DNA of 64,000 bases from Bacteroidales bacterium (GCA_017535125.1 JAFXUS010000007.1:21504-85503), one strand, 5' to 3'; shown: positions 26,096 to 38,176, counted from the first letter of the stretch. Numbers and translations: made by a program. Notes: a model not told the origin generated them from the letters alone.

Positions 26096-28375
26096 CTATT
26101 TTTTGAACTGCTGCACCCGCTGGTCGTCGATGACGCCGGACCAGTTGAGGCCGTAGGCGAAGTCGTAGGCGTGGCCTTCGGCATCGACGTAGGGCCGCAT
26201 GTCATGCGGAACGTCCTCAGCCTGCTCTTCGACTGTACGCATGTCGGCGGGGAGCTGCATCGGCAGCAGACCTGACGGCTCCGCCTTCCCGGCAGCAAGG
26301 TCGAGCAATACCTGGTTCTGCACGCCGAAGTGCACGAAGAGCACGTCGGCGTAGGGCTCGATTTCAGCAGGCACGAAGGGTCGCGTCGCCGACACGAAGA
26401 CCAACACGGGCCTGTCGCCCATCATTTTCTTCGTATCGATCACGAGGTCGAGGTCGGCCTCGTTGGGGGTCGTGACGCGCTTGCCTTTATAGGAACGGTT
26501 CGTGAAATTCTCCTTGGGATCGCCGCCCGCCACGGACACCGCGCGGGCGTGGTCGGCCTTGTAGGGCCGGTACTGCAGGGTGATGGGGACATAGCCGTTG
26601 CCGCCTTTCTTGCGGTCGTTCACGTCGTAGCCGCTGCCGCCGGAAGGCTCCTGGATCAGTACGAAGGCGAAATCCGCCTCGGTGGGATCGTCCGTCCATT
26701 CGAAATAGCGCTCCACCAGCGCGCGGTCCACGGGGTAATCCCAATGGGCGGCGGGGCCGGCCGAGAGGCCGAACATGCCGAAGCTCTGCGGGTAGAAGCG
26801 TTTCGGAACATAGACCTTGGAGACCTTGACCTCCGTTTCGGGGAGCTGCTCATCATCAAGCAGACCTTCGGCTTTGGCGTGCAGCGCCTGCACGGCGCCG
26901 CCGCGGTTCTTCAGCATCACCACGGACTTGCGCTGGGCGTCGTAGCCCTGCTTCATGAACTCCGCGTTGCCCACGATGGCCGTGGCGGCCGCCGGGTCAG
27001 TGTAGGGGTTCTCGAAGAGGCCGGTGCGGAAGGAGTTCATCAGCAGGCGCACGGCCGAAGCCTCGAAGCGCTCGCGGGCGCTCTGCTCACCGAATTCCTC
27101 CACCCACATGGCGTATGCCTCGAGGACGGGTCCTTTGTCGTTGTTGCCGCCGAACTGGTCCACGCCGGCCTTGATGACCTCGTAGTGCCGCTGCGCGACG
27201 GTCAGTTCCTCCATGCCCCAGCATTTACCGTCGAAAGACTCGATGGCGGCGTTGTCGCCGGTAATGCCCCAGTCAGTACAGACTACACCATCGAAATCAT
27301 ATTCTCCGCGAAGCAAGTCGCTGATAATATATTTGTTATAACTGTTTCCGGCGTTCTTGCCGGAAGGGTCGATACCATAGGATATGGTATAATACGGCAT
27401 GACCGCCGTGGCGCTCTTCGTGGCGCCGCCCAGGCGGAAGGCGCCCTCCGTGAAGGGGCGCATGTGCGTAGCGAAGTTGCCGCCGGGATAGACGGCGTAT
27501 TTGCCGTAGTTGAAGTGCGCATCGCGGCCGCCTTCCTCCGGGCCGCCGGAGGGCCAGTGCTTGACCATGGCGTTGACGCTCTGCATGCCCCAGCCGTCCG
27601 TGGCGCCCTCCGTGGTCTGGAAGCCATCCACATAGGCGCGGGCCATGGCGATGTCCAGCTCGGGATCCTCGCCGAAGGTGCCGGTAAAGCGGCTCCAGCG
27701 CGGCTCCGTGGCCAGGTCGATCTGCGGGCTGAGGGCGGTGGCGATGCCGAGGGCACGGTATTCCGCCGAGGCGATGCGCCCGAACTCCTCCACGAGGGCC
27801 GGATCGAAGGTGGCGGCAAGGCCCAGCGGCGTGGGCCACTTGGAGATCTGCCCGCCGGAACCCTCGTTGTATTCCGCCGTGGCGCTTGTTTCGTTGCGCG
27901 GGTCGGAAGAATTGTTGGCCGGAATGCCGTGGCCCAGGGCTTCCACGAAGGCCTGGACGTTGTTGTTCCAACGGGCCGCGATTTCCGGACTGCCGACCGT
28001 AGTCACAAGCACGGCGCGGAGATTGTCCTCCGACAGGAATTTCATCTGCCGTTCCGTGATGTCCGGTCCGGGGACCGCCTGATGCCCGCTGTAGAGCATC
28101 AGGCCGGCGATTTCCTCGATGCTGAGCTGGGCGGCGAGGTCCTGCGCCCGCACCAGGGCGGGCCGGCGCCAGTCTTCATAAATGTCGAGCTGACCGTTGC
28201 GGTTCAGATCCTTGAAGGCGTAGCCGCCGTCTTGGAGAATGGGGGCGGTGCTGACGCCGAGCGTGGCGCCGCCTTTCTGGGTGATGAGCCGGTAACCGTC
28301 GGCCTCGGTCTCCTGCCATTTCGGGCCGCAGGCGGCCAGCAGGAGCAGCGGAATCAGGGGAAGGAGTCGTTTCAT
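26096..28375 (-). CDS. GH3 family beta-glycosidase lipoprotein (beta-glucosidase-like)
   Basis: 759 residues. The N-terminus RLLPLIPLLLLAACGPK has a lipobox, so the enzyme is membrane-anchored. Residues about 55-70 (DLNRNGQLDIYEDWR) form an EF-hand-like dockerin-type loop often seen at the start of this GH3 branch. The TIM barrel follows with RWSRFTGTFGEDPEL, and the predicted nucleophile Asp is in GVVCTDWGIT. The C-terminal GH3 domain begins near VVMLKNRGG. The sugar specificity is uncertain. It is divergent from mltG and stands alone, just before the esterase locus, and has no box like those in the two regions with the GGTACAATTGTTT motif. Confidence 0.85.
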   Translation of the reverse strand: MKRLLPLIPLLLLAACGPKWQETEADGYRLITQKGGATLGVSTAPILQDGGYAFKDLNRNGQLDIYEDWRRPALVRAQDLAAQLSIEEIAGLMLYSGHQAVPGPDITERQMKFLSEDNLRAVLVTTVGSPEIAARWNNNVQAFVEALGHGIPANNSSDPRNETSATAEYNEGSGGQISKWPTPLGLAATFDPALVEEFGRIASAEYRALGIATALSPQIDLATEPRWSRFTGTFGEDPELDIAMARAYVDGFQTTEGATDGWGMQSVNAMVKHWPSGGPEEGGRDAHFNYGKYAVYPGGNFATHMRPFTEGAFRLGGATKSATAVMPYYTISYGIDPSGKNAGNSYNKYIISDLLRGEYDFDGVVCTDWGITGDNAAIESFDGKCWGMEELTVAQRHYEVIKAGVDQFGGNNDKGPVLEAYAMWVEEFGEQSARERFEASAVRLLMNSFRTGLFENPYTDPAAATAIVGNAEFMKQGYDAQRKSVVMLKNRGGAVQALHAKAEGLLDDEQLPETEVKVSKVYVPKRFYPQSFGMFGLSAGPAAHWDYPVDRALVERYFEWTDDPTEADFAFVLIQEPSGGSGYDVNDRKKGGNGYVPITLQYRPYKADHARAVSVAGGDPKENFTNRSYKGKRVTTPNEADLDLVIDTKKMMGDRPVLVFVSATRPFVPAEIEPYADVLFVHFGVQNQVLLDLAAGKAEPSGLLPMQLPADMRTVEEQAEDVPHDMRPYVDAEGHAYDFAYGLNWSGVIDDQRVQQFKK

Positions 28376-28403
28376 ATTCCAAATATCGGATTTTTCCGGC
28401 GAT

Positions 28404-28442
28404 TATCTTTGCACCTGCGTTCAATTGTTTTTGTTATCTTTG
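28404..28442 (+). promoter_or_regulatory. Tandem -7 boxes upstream of mltG
   Basis: TATCTTTG occurs twice, at 28404-28411 and 28435-28442. The second ends 10 bases before the mltG ATG, which gives a leaderless or near-leaderless mRNA. The first would give a leader of about 35 bases. Confidence 0.6.
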
Positions 28443-28451
28443 TCTTCCGGT

Positions 28452-29486
28452 ATGAAGAAAATCACGTACACCTTCCTGGTGCTCCTCGTGCTCGGCATCG
28501 GAGCGGTCCTCGGCTGGAACTGGCTGCAGGACAACAAACTGCCCAATTTCCGCAAGCAGGCGGAGATCTATGTTTATCCGGGAAGCACCGCGGCGCAGGT
28601 GCTGGATGAGATCGCCTACAAGGCGCAGGCCGTCAGCCGCGCGAGCCTGGAGCGCTGCTTCAAGGCGAAGCAGGTGGAGGATTACCTCACGCCCGGGCAC
28701 TATACCATTTCCACGCGCGACGCGAGCGTGTACGTGGCGCGCATGCTCAACAACGGCTGGCAGACGCCAGTCCGCCTCTCCCTGACAGGAAATCTTCGCG
28801 TCAAGAGCAACGTCGCCGCCAAGATCGCGAGCCAGCTGCTCATCGATTCCGCGACGGTATACAAGGCGCTCAACGACGACAAGTTGCTCGCGGAATACGG
28901 CTTCACGCCGCGCAACGTCTTCTCCCTGCTGACCCCCGACACCTACGATATCTACTGGACGGCTTCGATGGCGGATTTCTTCGCCAAGCAGAAAGCCACC
29001 TGGGATGCTTACTGGACGGAGGAACGCGACGCCAAGGCGAAGCACCTGCGGCTGAGCCGCCAGCAGGTGTCCGTGCTCGCCTCGATCGTGACGGCGGAGT
29101 CGAACAACGAGGGCGAGATGCCCAAGATCGCCGGGGTTTACCTGAACCGGCTCAAGATCGGCATGCCCCTGCAGGCCGACCCGACCATCGCCTTCTGCTA
29201 TGATTATCAGCTCAACCGCATTCTCAAGAAGCACCTGGAGGTGGATTCCGCATACAACACCTACACCCACACGGGCCTGCCCCCGGGACCCATCTGCGTC
29301 CCCGTCCGCGCGGCGATGGAGGCGGTGCTGAATCCGGATTTCGGCGGCACCTGGGGCGCCGGCAACCTCTATTTCTGCGCCAACGCCGACTTCTCCGGTA
29401 CCCACGTCTTCGCGAAGACGCTCGCGGAGCACAACCGCAACGCCCAGGCCTTCCAGGCCGAGCTCAACCGCCGCAGCCGGAAATAA
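28452..29486 (+). CDS. mltG: Endolytic murein transglycosylase MltG (YceG-like)
   Basis: 344 residues from the ATG at 28452, chosen because it directly precedes the transmembrane anchor (ITYTFLVLLVLGIGAVLGW). The YceG domain includes the predicted catalytic Glu in ASIVTAESNNEGEMP, then AGVYLNRLKIGMPLQADPT, and ends with NTYTHTGLPPGPIC and YFCANADFSGTHVFAKT. MltG cleaves nascent glycan strands and helps set glycan length. It is monocistronic here, between a divergent GH3 and a convergent esterase. Confidence 0.93.
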   Translation: MKKITYTFLVLLVLGIGAVLGWNWLQDNKLPNFRKQAEIYVYPGSTAAQVLDEIAYKAQAVSRASLERCFKAKQVEDYLTPGHYTISTRDASVYVARMLNNGWQTPVRLSLTGNLRVKSNVAAKIASQLLIDSATVYKALNDDKLLAEYGFTPRNVFSLLTPDTYDIYWTASMADFFAKQKATWDAYWTEERDAKAKHLRLSRQQVSVLASIVTAESNNEGEMPKIAGVYLNRLKIGMPLQADPTIAFCYDYQLNRILKKHLEVDSAYNTYTHTGLPPGPICVPVRAAMEAVLNPDFGGTWGAGNLYFCANADFSGTHVFAKTLAEHNRNAQAFQAELNRRSRK

Positions 29487-29505
29487 ATGCTTCCGGCGTC
29501 AAAAC

Positions 29506-29530
29506 CGTCGGAGCGAGCTTGCTGACGCAG
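29506..29530. repeat. Degenerate copy of the GTCGGAG...GACGCAG element
   Basis: CGTCGGAGCGAGC...GACGCAG resembles the arm GTCGGAGTGA..GACGCAG of the larger repeat at 38900-38983. It sits in the 46-base gap between the convergent mltG and CE1 stops and may act as a weak shared terminator. Confidence 0.35.
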
Positions 29531-29532
29531 CG

Positions 29533-32154
<2,622 letters not shown>

Positions 32155-32161
32155 TACCGCT

Positions 32162-34357
32162 ATGCGTAGAACCATTCCCCTCCTGATCCTGGCCCTTTTG
32201 TGCGCCGCCCCGGCGCTCCGTGCCCAGGAATTCACCTATCCCTTCCAGAACCCCGCCCTCTCCGAGGACGAGCGGCTGGGCAATGCGGTCTCCCTGATGA
32301 CCGTCGATGAAAAGATCCTGACCGTCGTCGGCCAGGGTGTCCCGCGTCTGGGTATCGAGAATCCCGGCGCCACCGAAGCCATCCACGGCATCGTGCGCGG
32401 CGGCGACTCCGAGCTCCGCAATCTCGGCAACGCCGGCCAGTTCGGCAACTGGCCCGGCTGGACTCCTCCCAAGTACCGCAACAGTACCGCCTTCCCGCAG
32501 GCCTACGGCATCGGCGAGACCTGGGACCGCGAAATGGCCCACATCGTGGGCGACGTGATGTCCTACGAGGCCCGCTTCTACTCCAAGGACAATCCGCGCA
32601 AGGCCCTGATCCTCTGGGCGCCCAACGCCGATCTCGCCCGCGATCCCCGCTGGGGCCGCACCGAGGAGAGTTTCGGCGAGGACCCCTACCTCGTGGGTGA
32701 ACTGGTGGCCGCCGAGGTGCGCGGCATCCAGGGAGACGATCCGACCTACTGGCGCGGCGCTTCCCTGATGAAACACTTTCTCGCGAACAGCAACGAAGAC
32801 GGCCGCTACGGCACCGATTCCCGTTTCGACGAAGCGCTCTTCCGCGACTACTACGCCTACGGCTTCTGGAAAGGCGCCAAGGCAGGGGCCAAATCCCTGA
32901 TGACGGCCTACAACGCCTACAACGGCGTCCCCTGCATCGCCAACGACTTCATCATCAACATCCTGCGCGATGAGTGGGGCATGGACGGCACCATCGTGGA
33001 CGATGCCGGCGCCCTGCGCTTCATGGTGGATCCGCACCACTACGCACCCGACATCAACACCGCCGTCAAGATGGCCCTGGAGGCCGGTCTGACGCGCTTC
33101 ATCGACTCCAACTTCCAGCAGGTCAAAGCGGCCTGGGACGCCGGCATGATCTCCGAAGAGGTGCTGGACGAGCGCACGAAGTGCAACCTCCGCACCATGC
33201 TCAAACTCGGCCTGATGGACGCGGAATGCCCCTATGACAAGCAGGAATTCGGCTCCGACGAGGACATCCCCTGGGAGCGCCAGGAGTTCAAGGACAAGGC
33301 CCGCCTGGTCACGCAGAAGTCCATCGTCCTGCTCAAGAACGAAGGCAGCCTCCTGCCGCTCGACAAGGGCAAGGTCAAGAAGATCGCCGTGTTCGGCAAC
33401 CGCGCCGAGGCTGTCCTGAAGGACTGGTACGGCGCACTCCCCACCTACCGCGTGAGCCCGCTCGACGGCATCAAGGCCAAGGTGGAAGGCACGGACGTGG
33501 AAGTGCGCTTCCAGCGCTGGGATTCCGACGGCACCGCCCAGGAGCTTGCCAAATGGGCTGACGTCTGCATCGTCTGCGTGGGCAACCATCCCGCCACCAG
33601 CCCCGACTGGGATGCCCAGACCGTCCAGGCACCCTGGGCCTACGGCACCATCGCCGGCGACGGCCGCGAGTCGCTCGACCGCCGCTCCCTGCAGCTCGAG
33701 ACCGAGGACCTGATCAAGGTCGTCTGGCAGGCCAACCACAACACCGTGGTCACGCTGATCAGCAGCTTCCCCTTCGCCATCAACTGGACGGCGCAGCACG
33801 TGCCTGCCATCGTACACCTCACGCAGTGCAGCCAGGAGCTGGGCAACGCCCTCGCGGACGTGCTCTTCGGAGACTACAACCCCGCCGGCCGCACCACCCA
33901 GACCTGGGTCTCCGACATCCTCGACCTGCCAAACATGCTGGACTACGACATCCGCCACGGCCGCACCTACATGTATTTCAAGGGCAAGCCCATCTTCCCC
34001 TTCGGCTTCGGCCTCAGCTACACCAGCTTCAAGTATTCCGGTCTCAAGGCGAGCCGGGACGGCGACGATTTCGTGTTCCGCTTCAAGCTGAAGAACACCG
34101 GCAGCCGCGACGGCGAGGAAGTCGTGCAGCTCTACGCCACTTTCCAGGGTGACGACGCCGCCCGCCGCCTGCGCGGATTCGAGCGTATCGCGGTCGCCGC
34201 CGGCGAGACGAAGGACGTCGAAATCCGCGTCCCCGCCGACGATCTCAAGCTCTGGGACGTCGATGCCCACGCCTACGCCTTCAGGGGCCACCGTGCCAAA
34301 ATCCAGATCGGCGCGTCTTCAGCCGACATCCGGCTGAAGAAGAACGTTCGGCTTTAA
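32162..34357 (+). CDS. GH3 family beta-glycosidase
   Basis: 731 residues from the ATG at 32162 with signal peptide (LLILALLCAAPALRAQ). The barrel includes EAIHGIVRGG, WAPNADLARDPRWGRTEESFGEDPYL and the catalytic-loop Asp in GTIVDDAGAL. The C-terminal GH3 domain contains IVLLKNEGSLLPL, and the protein ends with a FnIII-like domain (FGFGLSYTSFKY onward). It looks like the beta-xylosidase/glucosidase group, and the exact sugar is uncertain. It follows the Ig-like esterase by 7 bases, so deacylation and hydrolysis are probably coordinated. A repeat and strong terminator come directly after the stop. Confidence 0.87.
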   Translation: MRRTIPLLILALLCAAPALRAQEFTYPFQNPALSEDERLGNAVSLMTVDEKILTVVGQGVPRLGIENPGATEAIHGIVRGGDSELRNLGNAGQFGNWPGWTPPKYRNSTAFPQAYGIGETWDREMAHIVGDVMSYEARFYSKDNPRKALILWAPNADLARDPRWGRTEESFGEDPYLVGELVAAEVRGIQGDDPTYWRGASLMKHFLANSNEDGRYGTDSRFDEALFRDYYAYGFWKGAKAGAKSLMTAYNAYNGVPCIANDFIINILRDEWGMDGTIVDDAGALRFMVDPHHYAPDINTAVKMALEAGLTRFIDSNFQQVKAAWDAGMISEEVLDERTKCNLRTMLKLGLMDAECPYDKQEFGSDEDIPWERQEFKDKARLVTQKSIVLLKNEGSLLPLDKGKVKKIAVFGNRAEAVLKDWYGALPTYRVSPLDGIKAKVEGTDVEVRFQRWDSDGTAQELAKWADVCIVCVGNHPATSPDWDAQTVQAPWAYGTIAGDGRESLDRRSLQLETEDLIKVVWQANHNTVVTLISSFPFAINWTAQHVPAIVHLTQCSQELGNALADVLFGDYNPAGRTTQTWVSDILDLPNMLDYDIRHGRTYMYFKGKPIFPFGFGLSYTSFKYSGLKASRDGDDFVFRFKLKNTGSRDGEEVVQLYATFQGDDAARRLRGFERIAVAAGETKDVEIRVPADDLKLWDVDAHAYAFRGHRAKIQIGASSADIRLKKNVRL

Positions 34358-34358
34358 T

Positions 34359-34442
34359 GACCGGGGGGCGTTCCCCCCGGAACCCCCCGCGTCGCTTCGC
34401 TCCGACGCCAATAATAATCCCCGGTCCGATGGGCCGGGGATT
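34359..34442. repeat. Copy 1 of an ~83-bp imperfect inverted repeat
   Basis: The segment runs from a GGGGGGCG-TT-CCCCCC hairpin through GCGTCGCTTCGCTCCGACGCC into the CCCCGG/CCGGGG terminator. It matches the reverse complement of 38900-38983 at roughly nine bases in ten. The two copies flank about 4.5 kb. Confidence 0.7.
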
Positions 34443-34448
34443 ATTTTT
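34413..34448 (+). terminator. Terminator after GH3 (32162-34357)
   Basis: AATAATCCCCGG pairs with CCGGGGATTATT around TCCGATGGG and is followed by T-rich sequence. The same hairpin recurs at 38066-38094 and 38900-38926. Confidence 0.88.
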
Positions 34449-34449
34449 C

Positions 34450-34514
34450 GTCATTCCGGGAGGAGATTCGCCGGTCAAGCCGGCGAATGACGGAATGCAA
34501 GCCGGCGAATGGCG
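34450..34514. repeat. GTCATTC/GAATGAC palindromic repeat cluster
   Basis: GAGATTCGCCGG-TCAAG-CCGGCGAATGAC is flanked by partial copies (GTCATTCCGGG before, GCCGGCGAATGGCGG after). It belongs to the family also seen in murI and at 38024, 62985 and 63620. It fills the gap between the terminator and the end of the CE1 gene. Confidence 0.65.
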
Positions 34515-34516
34515 GC

Positions 34517-35599
34517 TTAGCGGAACAGCGTCGGGGCGAGGGTGGCGAGGTCGGCGCGCCAGGTGGTCCAGCTGTGACCGGCCTGGGCGTTCTCCATGTA
34601 GTCGAACTTCAGGCCCAGGTCCTGCAGGAACTTGCGGGTGTTGATGCAGTTCTGGTAGGCGATATCGGTCGGGCCGCCCTGCGTGAAGACGAATGCCTTG
34701 TAGAGCTTGTTGATCTTGGCGACGCTGGCTGCGATGTTCAGACGCTGCGCCTCCTCCTTGAGGTCGGAGCCCGGCATGAGGCTGGACGAGAGCACCCATG
34801 CGTAGCGGAACATGTCCGGATTGCGGAAGATGACCTCCATCGTCTCCATGCCGCCCATCGACAGACCGGCGACGGCGCGGGCCTCGGGCTTCGCGATCAC
34901 GCGGTAGTTGGCCTCGATCAGGGGGATGATGTCCGTGAACATGTCGTCCGCGAAGGGCGGAACCTCGTTGGGCACATTGTTGATGGTGCCGTTCGGCATC
35001 ACGACGATCATCGGGACGATCTTGCCCTCCGCAAGGAGGTTGTCGAGAATCCAGCCGGCAGCGCCCACGGTGGGCCAGGAGGCGTCGTTGTCTCCGCCGC
35101 CGTGGATGAGGTAGAGCACCGGAAGTTTGGCCTTGGAATTCTCATAGCCGGCCGGCGTCCAGACATGCATGCGGCGCATGCCGCCGAGCGTCTTGGAATA
35201 GTACCAGCGCTGCGCCAGGGCGCCGTGCGGGACGTCCTTGACATAGCTTTCGCCCACGGTCACGAGGGCAGAAGAATCCTCCGCCTGCGGGCTCTTCGGA
35301 TCCTGGACGGTAATGCCGTCCACGATGAAGCGGTAGCGGAATACGCCGTTGCCCAGGCCGTCGCAGACGCCTTTCCAGACGCCGTTCGGCATCTCTCGGA
35401 AGATGACGGGCTTGTCCCAGGGCAGATCGCCGGTCACGGCCACCGTACGCGCCTTGGGAGCGTAGATCTGGAAGATTACCTTGCCGTCCGGCAGGACGAC
35501 GGTGGAATGGAGGGTGTCGGCCGGGGTAATCTGGCGCATCCATTGCGCCGAGAGCGGGAGGGTGCAGCAGAGCGCTGCGAGCAGGAGGAGTTTTTTCAT
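34517..35599 (-). CDS. CE1-type esterase with N-terminal CBM48-like domain
   Basis: 360 residues from the ATG at 35599, the start of the signal peptide (LLLLAALCCTLPLSAQ). A short CBM48-like domain (FQIYAPKARTVAVTGDLPW) precedes the esterase domain: PVLYLIHGGGDNDASW, the nucleophile GLSMGG and the His in AQAGHSWTTW. It is the most divergent of the five CE1 enzymes: shorter, with a different C-terminus (no NWRIYL motif), which suggests another acyl specificity. It is divergent from the GH3 at 35760 across control region B. Confidence 0.86.
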   Translation of the reverse strand: MKKLLLLAALCCTLPLSAQWMRQITPADTLHSTVVLPDGKVIFQIYAPKARTVAVTGDLPWDKPVIFREMPNGVWKGVCDGLGNGVFRYRFIVDGITVQDPKSPQAEDSSALVTVGESYVKDVPHGALAQRWYYSKTLGGMRRMHVWTPAGYENSKAKLPVLYLIHGGGDNDASWPTVGAAGWILDNLLAEGKIVPMIVVMPNGTINNVPNEVPPFADDMFTDIIPLIEANYRVIAKPEARAVAGLSMGGMETMEVIFRNPDMFRYAWVLSSSLMPGSDLKEEAQRLNIAASVAKINKLYKAFVFTQGGPTDIAYQNCINTRKFLQDLGLKFDYMENAQAGHSWTTWRADLATLAPTLFR

Positions 35600-35620
35600 G
35601 ATCATGATCTTTATGTATGG

Positions 35621-35732
35621 CAAAATTAGCCATCTGGAACGACAATCTTTTGCCCGTTCGGTACAATTGTTTGCATAATTGTTCAGTCTGCTTTTTCGCC
35701 CTTGTCCATTTACCTTTTATTCCGTATTTTCG
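35621..35732. promoter_or_regulatory. Divergent control region B with shared GGTACAATTGTTT operator
   Basis: Minus-strand TAATTTTG (35621-35628) drives CE1. TATTTTCG (35725-35732) lies 28 bases before the plus-strand GH3. GGTACAATTGTTT (35660-35672), 6 bases and TTGTTCA (35679-35685) lie between. Distances of 32 and 65 bases match region A exactly, although the intervening sequence differs. Confidence 0.6.
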
Positions 35733-35759
35733 AGCATTAAAAACTATTTGCATCCACAT

Positions 35760-38021
35760 ATGTACAAGAAAATCCTTTACCTGTTCGCGGCGGCGGTCCT
35801 CTTTTCCGCCTGCGGGCAAGCGGCCTCCGGTCCCCAGGACCGCCTGACGGTCAATGACAAGCAAATCGACAAGATCATCGCCCAGATGACCCTCGAGGAA
35901 AAGGTCAACATGCTGCACAGCAAGACGAACATGTCCTCCGCCGGCGTCGAGCGCCTCGGCATCGCCGACATGCACTATGCCGACGGCCCCTTCGGCATCC
36001 GCGAAGAAGGCGTCCCCAACGGCTTCCAGTCTGCCGGCTGGCAGCTGGACTCCGCCACCTATTTCCCGACGGGTTCCGCCCTCGCGGCGACCTGGTCCGA
36101 GGACCTGGCCTATGAGTACGGCAAGGGCATGGGCATCGAGGCCCGCCTGCGCGGCAAGGACGTCATTCTCGGCCCCGCCGTCAATATCCAGCGCCTGCCG
36201 GTCGGCGGCCGCACCTATGAATACCTGAGCGAGGATCCCATCCTCAGCGCGGCCCTCTCGCTGGGCTATACCAAGGGTGTCCAGGATCAGGGCACGGCCG
36301 TGTGCATCAAGCACTTTGCCGTGAATAACCAGGAGACCAACCGCGGTAGCGTGGACGCCCAGATCGATGAGCGCACCCTCCGCGAAATCTATCTCAAGCC
36401 CTTCGAGCGTGCTGTCGTCGAAGGCGGTGCCATGAGCGTGATGCCTGCCTATAATAAGGTGAACGGCGACTACTGCTCCGAGAACGAGCACCTGCTGAAC
36501 GAGATCCTGCGCGGTGAGTGGGGCTTCAAGGGCTTCACCGTTTCCGACTGGGGCGGCACCCACAGCACGATGGGCGCCATGCTCCACGGCCTGAACGTCC
36601 AGATGACGGGCAGCAACTACCTCGGCCAGCCGGTTATCGATTCCATCGCCACCGGCGCCCTGACCGAGCAGATGGTGAACGACAAAGTCAAGCAGATCCT
36701 GCGCGTCCGCTACGCCATCGAGGCGATTCCGGACGACGTGGCCAATACGAAGATGACCTCCCAGCCGGAGTGCCAGGAGATCGCCAAGGCGGTGGCCGAG
36801 AAGTCCATCGTCCTGCTGAAGAATGAAGGCGGCATCCTGCCGCTTGCCGGCGGCGTCAAGAAGATTGCCGTCATCGGCCAGAATGCGGTCCTGAAGACCC
36901 AGTCCGGCGGCATGGGCGCCGGCGTGAAGGCCCTCTACGAGGTGACTCCGCTCGAGGGTATCTGCAAGCGTGCCGGCGAGGGTGTGGAAGTGCTCTACGC
37001 TCCCGGTTACAAGAATTTCCCGGGGCGTCGCTGGGGTCCCGCTCCCGCGGTGGCCAATCCGCTCGAGGCCGCGGCCATCGATGAGCCGGCCGACAAGAAA
37101 CTCCTGGCCGAGGCCGTGAAGCTGGCGAAGGAGGCCGACGTCGTGATCTTCTTCGGCGGCACCAACAAGAGCATCGAGACCGAAGGCAGCGACCGTACCA
37201 ACATCGACCTGCCTACCGGCCAGAATGAGGTCGTGAAGGCCCTCTACGCGGCCAACAAGAACCTCGTGACCGTGCTGATCAGCGGCGGTCCCACCGACCT
37301 GCGCGAGCTCGAGCCGGTCAGCCCGGCCATCGTCCAGGGCTGGTGGAACGGCACCGAGGGCGGCACCGCGCTCGCCGAGGTCCTCTTCGGTGACATCGCC
37401 CCGTCCGGCAAGCTGCCGTTCACCTTCCCCGCCAAACTCGAGGATTCCCCGGCATTCGCACTGGGCGTCTTCCCCGACAAGACGCAGGGCGGCGACCTCT
37501 TCACCCTGATGTTCCGCGAGGACGTCCTCAAGATGAGCGCCGAGGAACGTCAGGCCCTGATCGACGCGATGCCGAAGCCGGTATCCAAGTATGCCGAGGG
37601 TTCCCTCGTGGGCTACCGCTGGTTCGACACCAAGGAGATCAAGCCGATGTACGCCTTCGGCCACGGCCTGTCCTATGTTGATTTCGCCTACGGCGAGATG
37701 ACGGCTTCCGCCGCTGCCGACGCCGTGAAGGTCAGCTTCGAGCTCGCCAACGAAGGCGGCATGGATGCCGACGAGGTGGTCCAGCTCTATGTGGCCCGTC
37801 CGGGCGCCACGGTCGAGTGGCCCGCCAAGGAGCTCAAGGCCTTCGCCCGCGTGGCCCTCAAGGCCGGCGAGAAGAAGACCGTCACCCTGGAAATCCCGGT
37901 AAAGGACCTCCGCTACTGGAATGTTGAGAAGAACGCCTGGGATCTCGAGCACGGCACCCTGCAGCTCCTCCTCGGCGCCGCTTCCGACGATATCCGTCAG
38001 ACCGCTGAAGTTACGATATAA
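35760..38021 (+). CDS. GH3 family beta-glucosidase-like lipoprotein
   Basis: 753 residues from the ATG at 35760. The lipobox is LYLFAAAVLFSACG. The GH3 barrel has MHYADGPFGIREEG, the KHFAVNNQETNR substrate loop and the nucleophile Asp in FTVSDWGGTHS. The C-terminal GH3 domain has IVLLKNEGGILPL, and a FnIII-like domain ends the protein (AFGHGLSYVDFAYGEM onward). This is the classical beta-glucosidase (BglX/BglB-like) branch and differs from the xylosidase-like GH3 at 14457. It is probably surface or periplasm anchored and controlled with the CE1 at 34517 through region B. Confidence 0.87.
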   Translation: MYKKILYLFAAAVLFSACGQAASGPQDRLTVNDKQIDKIIAQMTLEEKVNMLHSKTNMSSAGVERLGIADMHYADGPFGIREEGVPNGFQSAGWQLDSATYFPTGSALAATWSEDLAYEYGKGMGIEARLRGKDVILGPAVNIQRLPVGGRTYEYLSEDPILSAALSLGYTKGVQDQGTAVCIKHFAVNNQETNRGSVDAQIDERTLREIYLKPFERAVVEGGAMSVMPAYNKVNGDYCSENEHLLNEILRGEWGFKGFTVSDWGGTHSTMGAMLHGLNVQMTGSNYLGQPVIDSIATGALTEQMVNDKVKQILRVRYAIEAIPDDVANTKMTSQPECQEIAKAVAEKSIVLLKNEGGILPLAGGVKKIAVIGQNAVLKTQSGGMGAGVKALYEVTPLEGICKRAGEGVEVLYAPGYKNFPGRRWGPAPAVANPLEAAAIDEPADKKLLAEAVKLAKEADVVIFFGGTNKSIETEGSDRTNIDLPTGQNEVVKALYAANKNLVTVLISGGPTDLRELEPVSPAIVQGWWNGTEGGTALAEVLFGDIAPSGKLPFTFPAKLEDSPAFALGVFPDKTQGGDLFTLMFREDVLKMSAEERQALIDAMPKPVSKYAEGSLVGYRWFDTKEIKPMYAFGHGLSYVDFAYGEMTASAAADAVKVSFELANEGGMDADEVVQLYVARPGATVEWPAKELKAFARVALKAGEKKTVTLEIPVKDLRYWNVEKNAWDLEHGTLQLLLGAASDDIRQTAEVTI

Positions 38022-38023
38022 TC

Positions 38024-38053
38024 GTCATTCGCCGGCTCGATCGGCGAATCTCC
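38024..38053. repeat. GTCATTC/GAATCTCC palindromic repeat
   Basis: GTCATTCGCCGG-CTCGA-TCGGCGAATCTCC starts 2 bases after the GH3 stop. It is a member of the dispersed family at 6480, 34450, 62985 and 63620. Confidence 0.65.
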
Positions 38054-38065
38054 TGCTGAATAAGT

Positions 38066-38094
38066 AATCCCCGGTCCGTTGGGCCGGGGATTTT
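38066..38094 (+). terminator. Terminator after GH3 (35760-38021)
   Basis: AATCCCCGG-TCCGTTGGG-CCGGGGATT is followed by TTT. It is nearly identical to the hairpins at 34413 and 38900. Confidence 0.85.
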
Positions 38095-38110
38095 CATGTT
38101 TTCGTCCCAA

Positions 38111-38176
38111 AACCTGTAAGATTTCCCAGAACCTGAAAGATTTCACAATTTCTTGTGTACGATTCTTTCAGGTTCT
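38111..38176. repeat. AACCTG direct and inverted repeats in the AT-rich region upstream of hicAB
   Basis: Two direct copies of AACCTGnAAGATTTCnCA (38111-38128 and 38130-38147) are followed by the inverted block TCTTTCAGGTTCT (38164-38176), which pairs with AGAACCTGAAAGA (38128-38140). A nested CACAA/TTGTG stem lies in the loop. The rest of 38177-38283 is very AT-rich with no gene. Confidence 0.5.

Noticed and set aside
34359..34514. Possible CRISPR array from clustered repeats
   Set aside because: The units are palindromic, vary in spacing and arm sequence, and have no regular spacers or cas genes.
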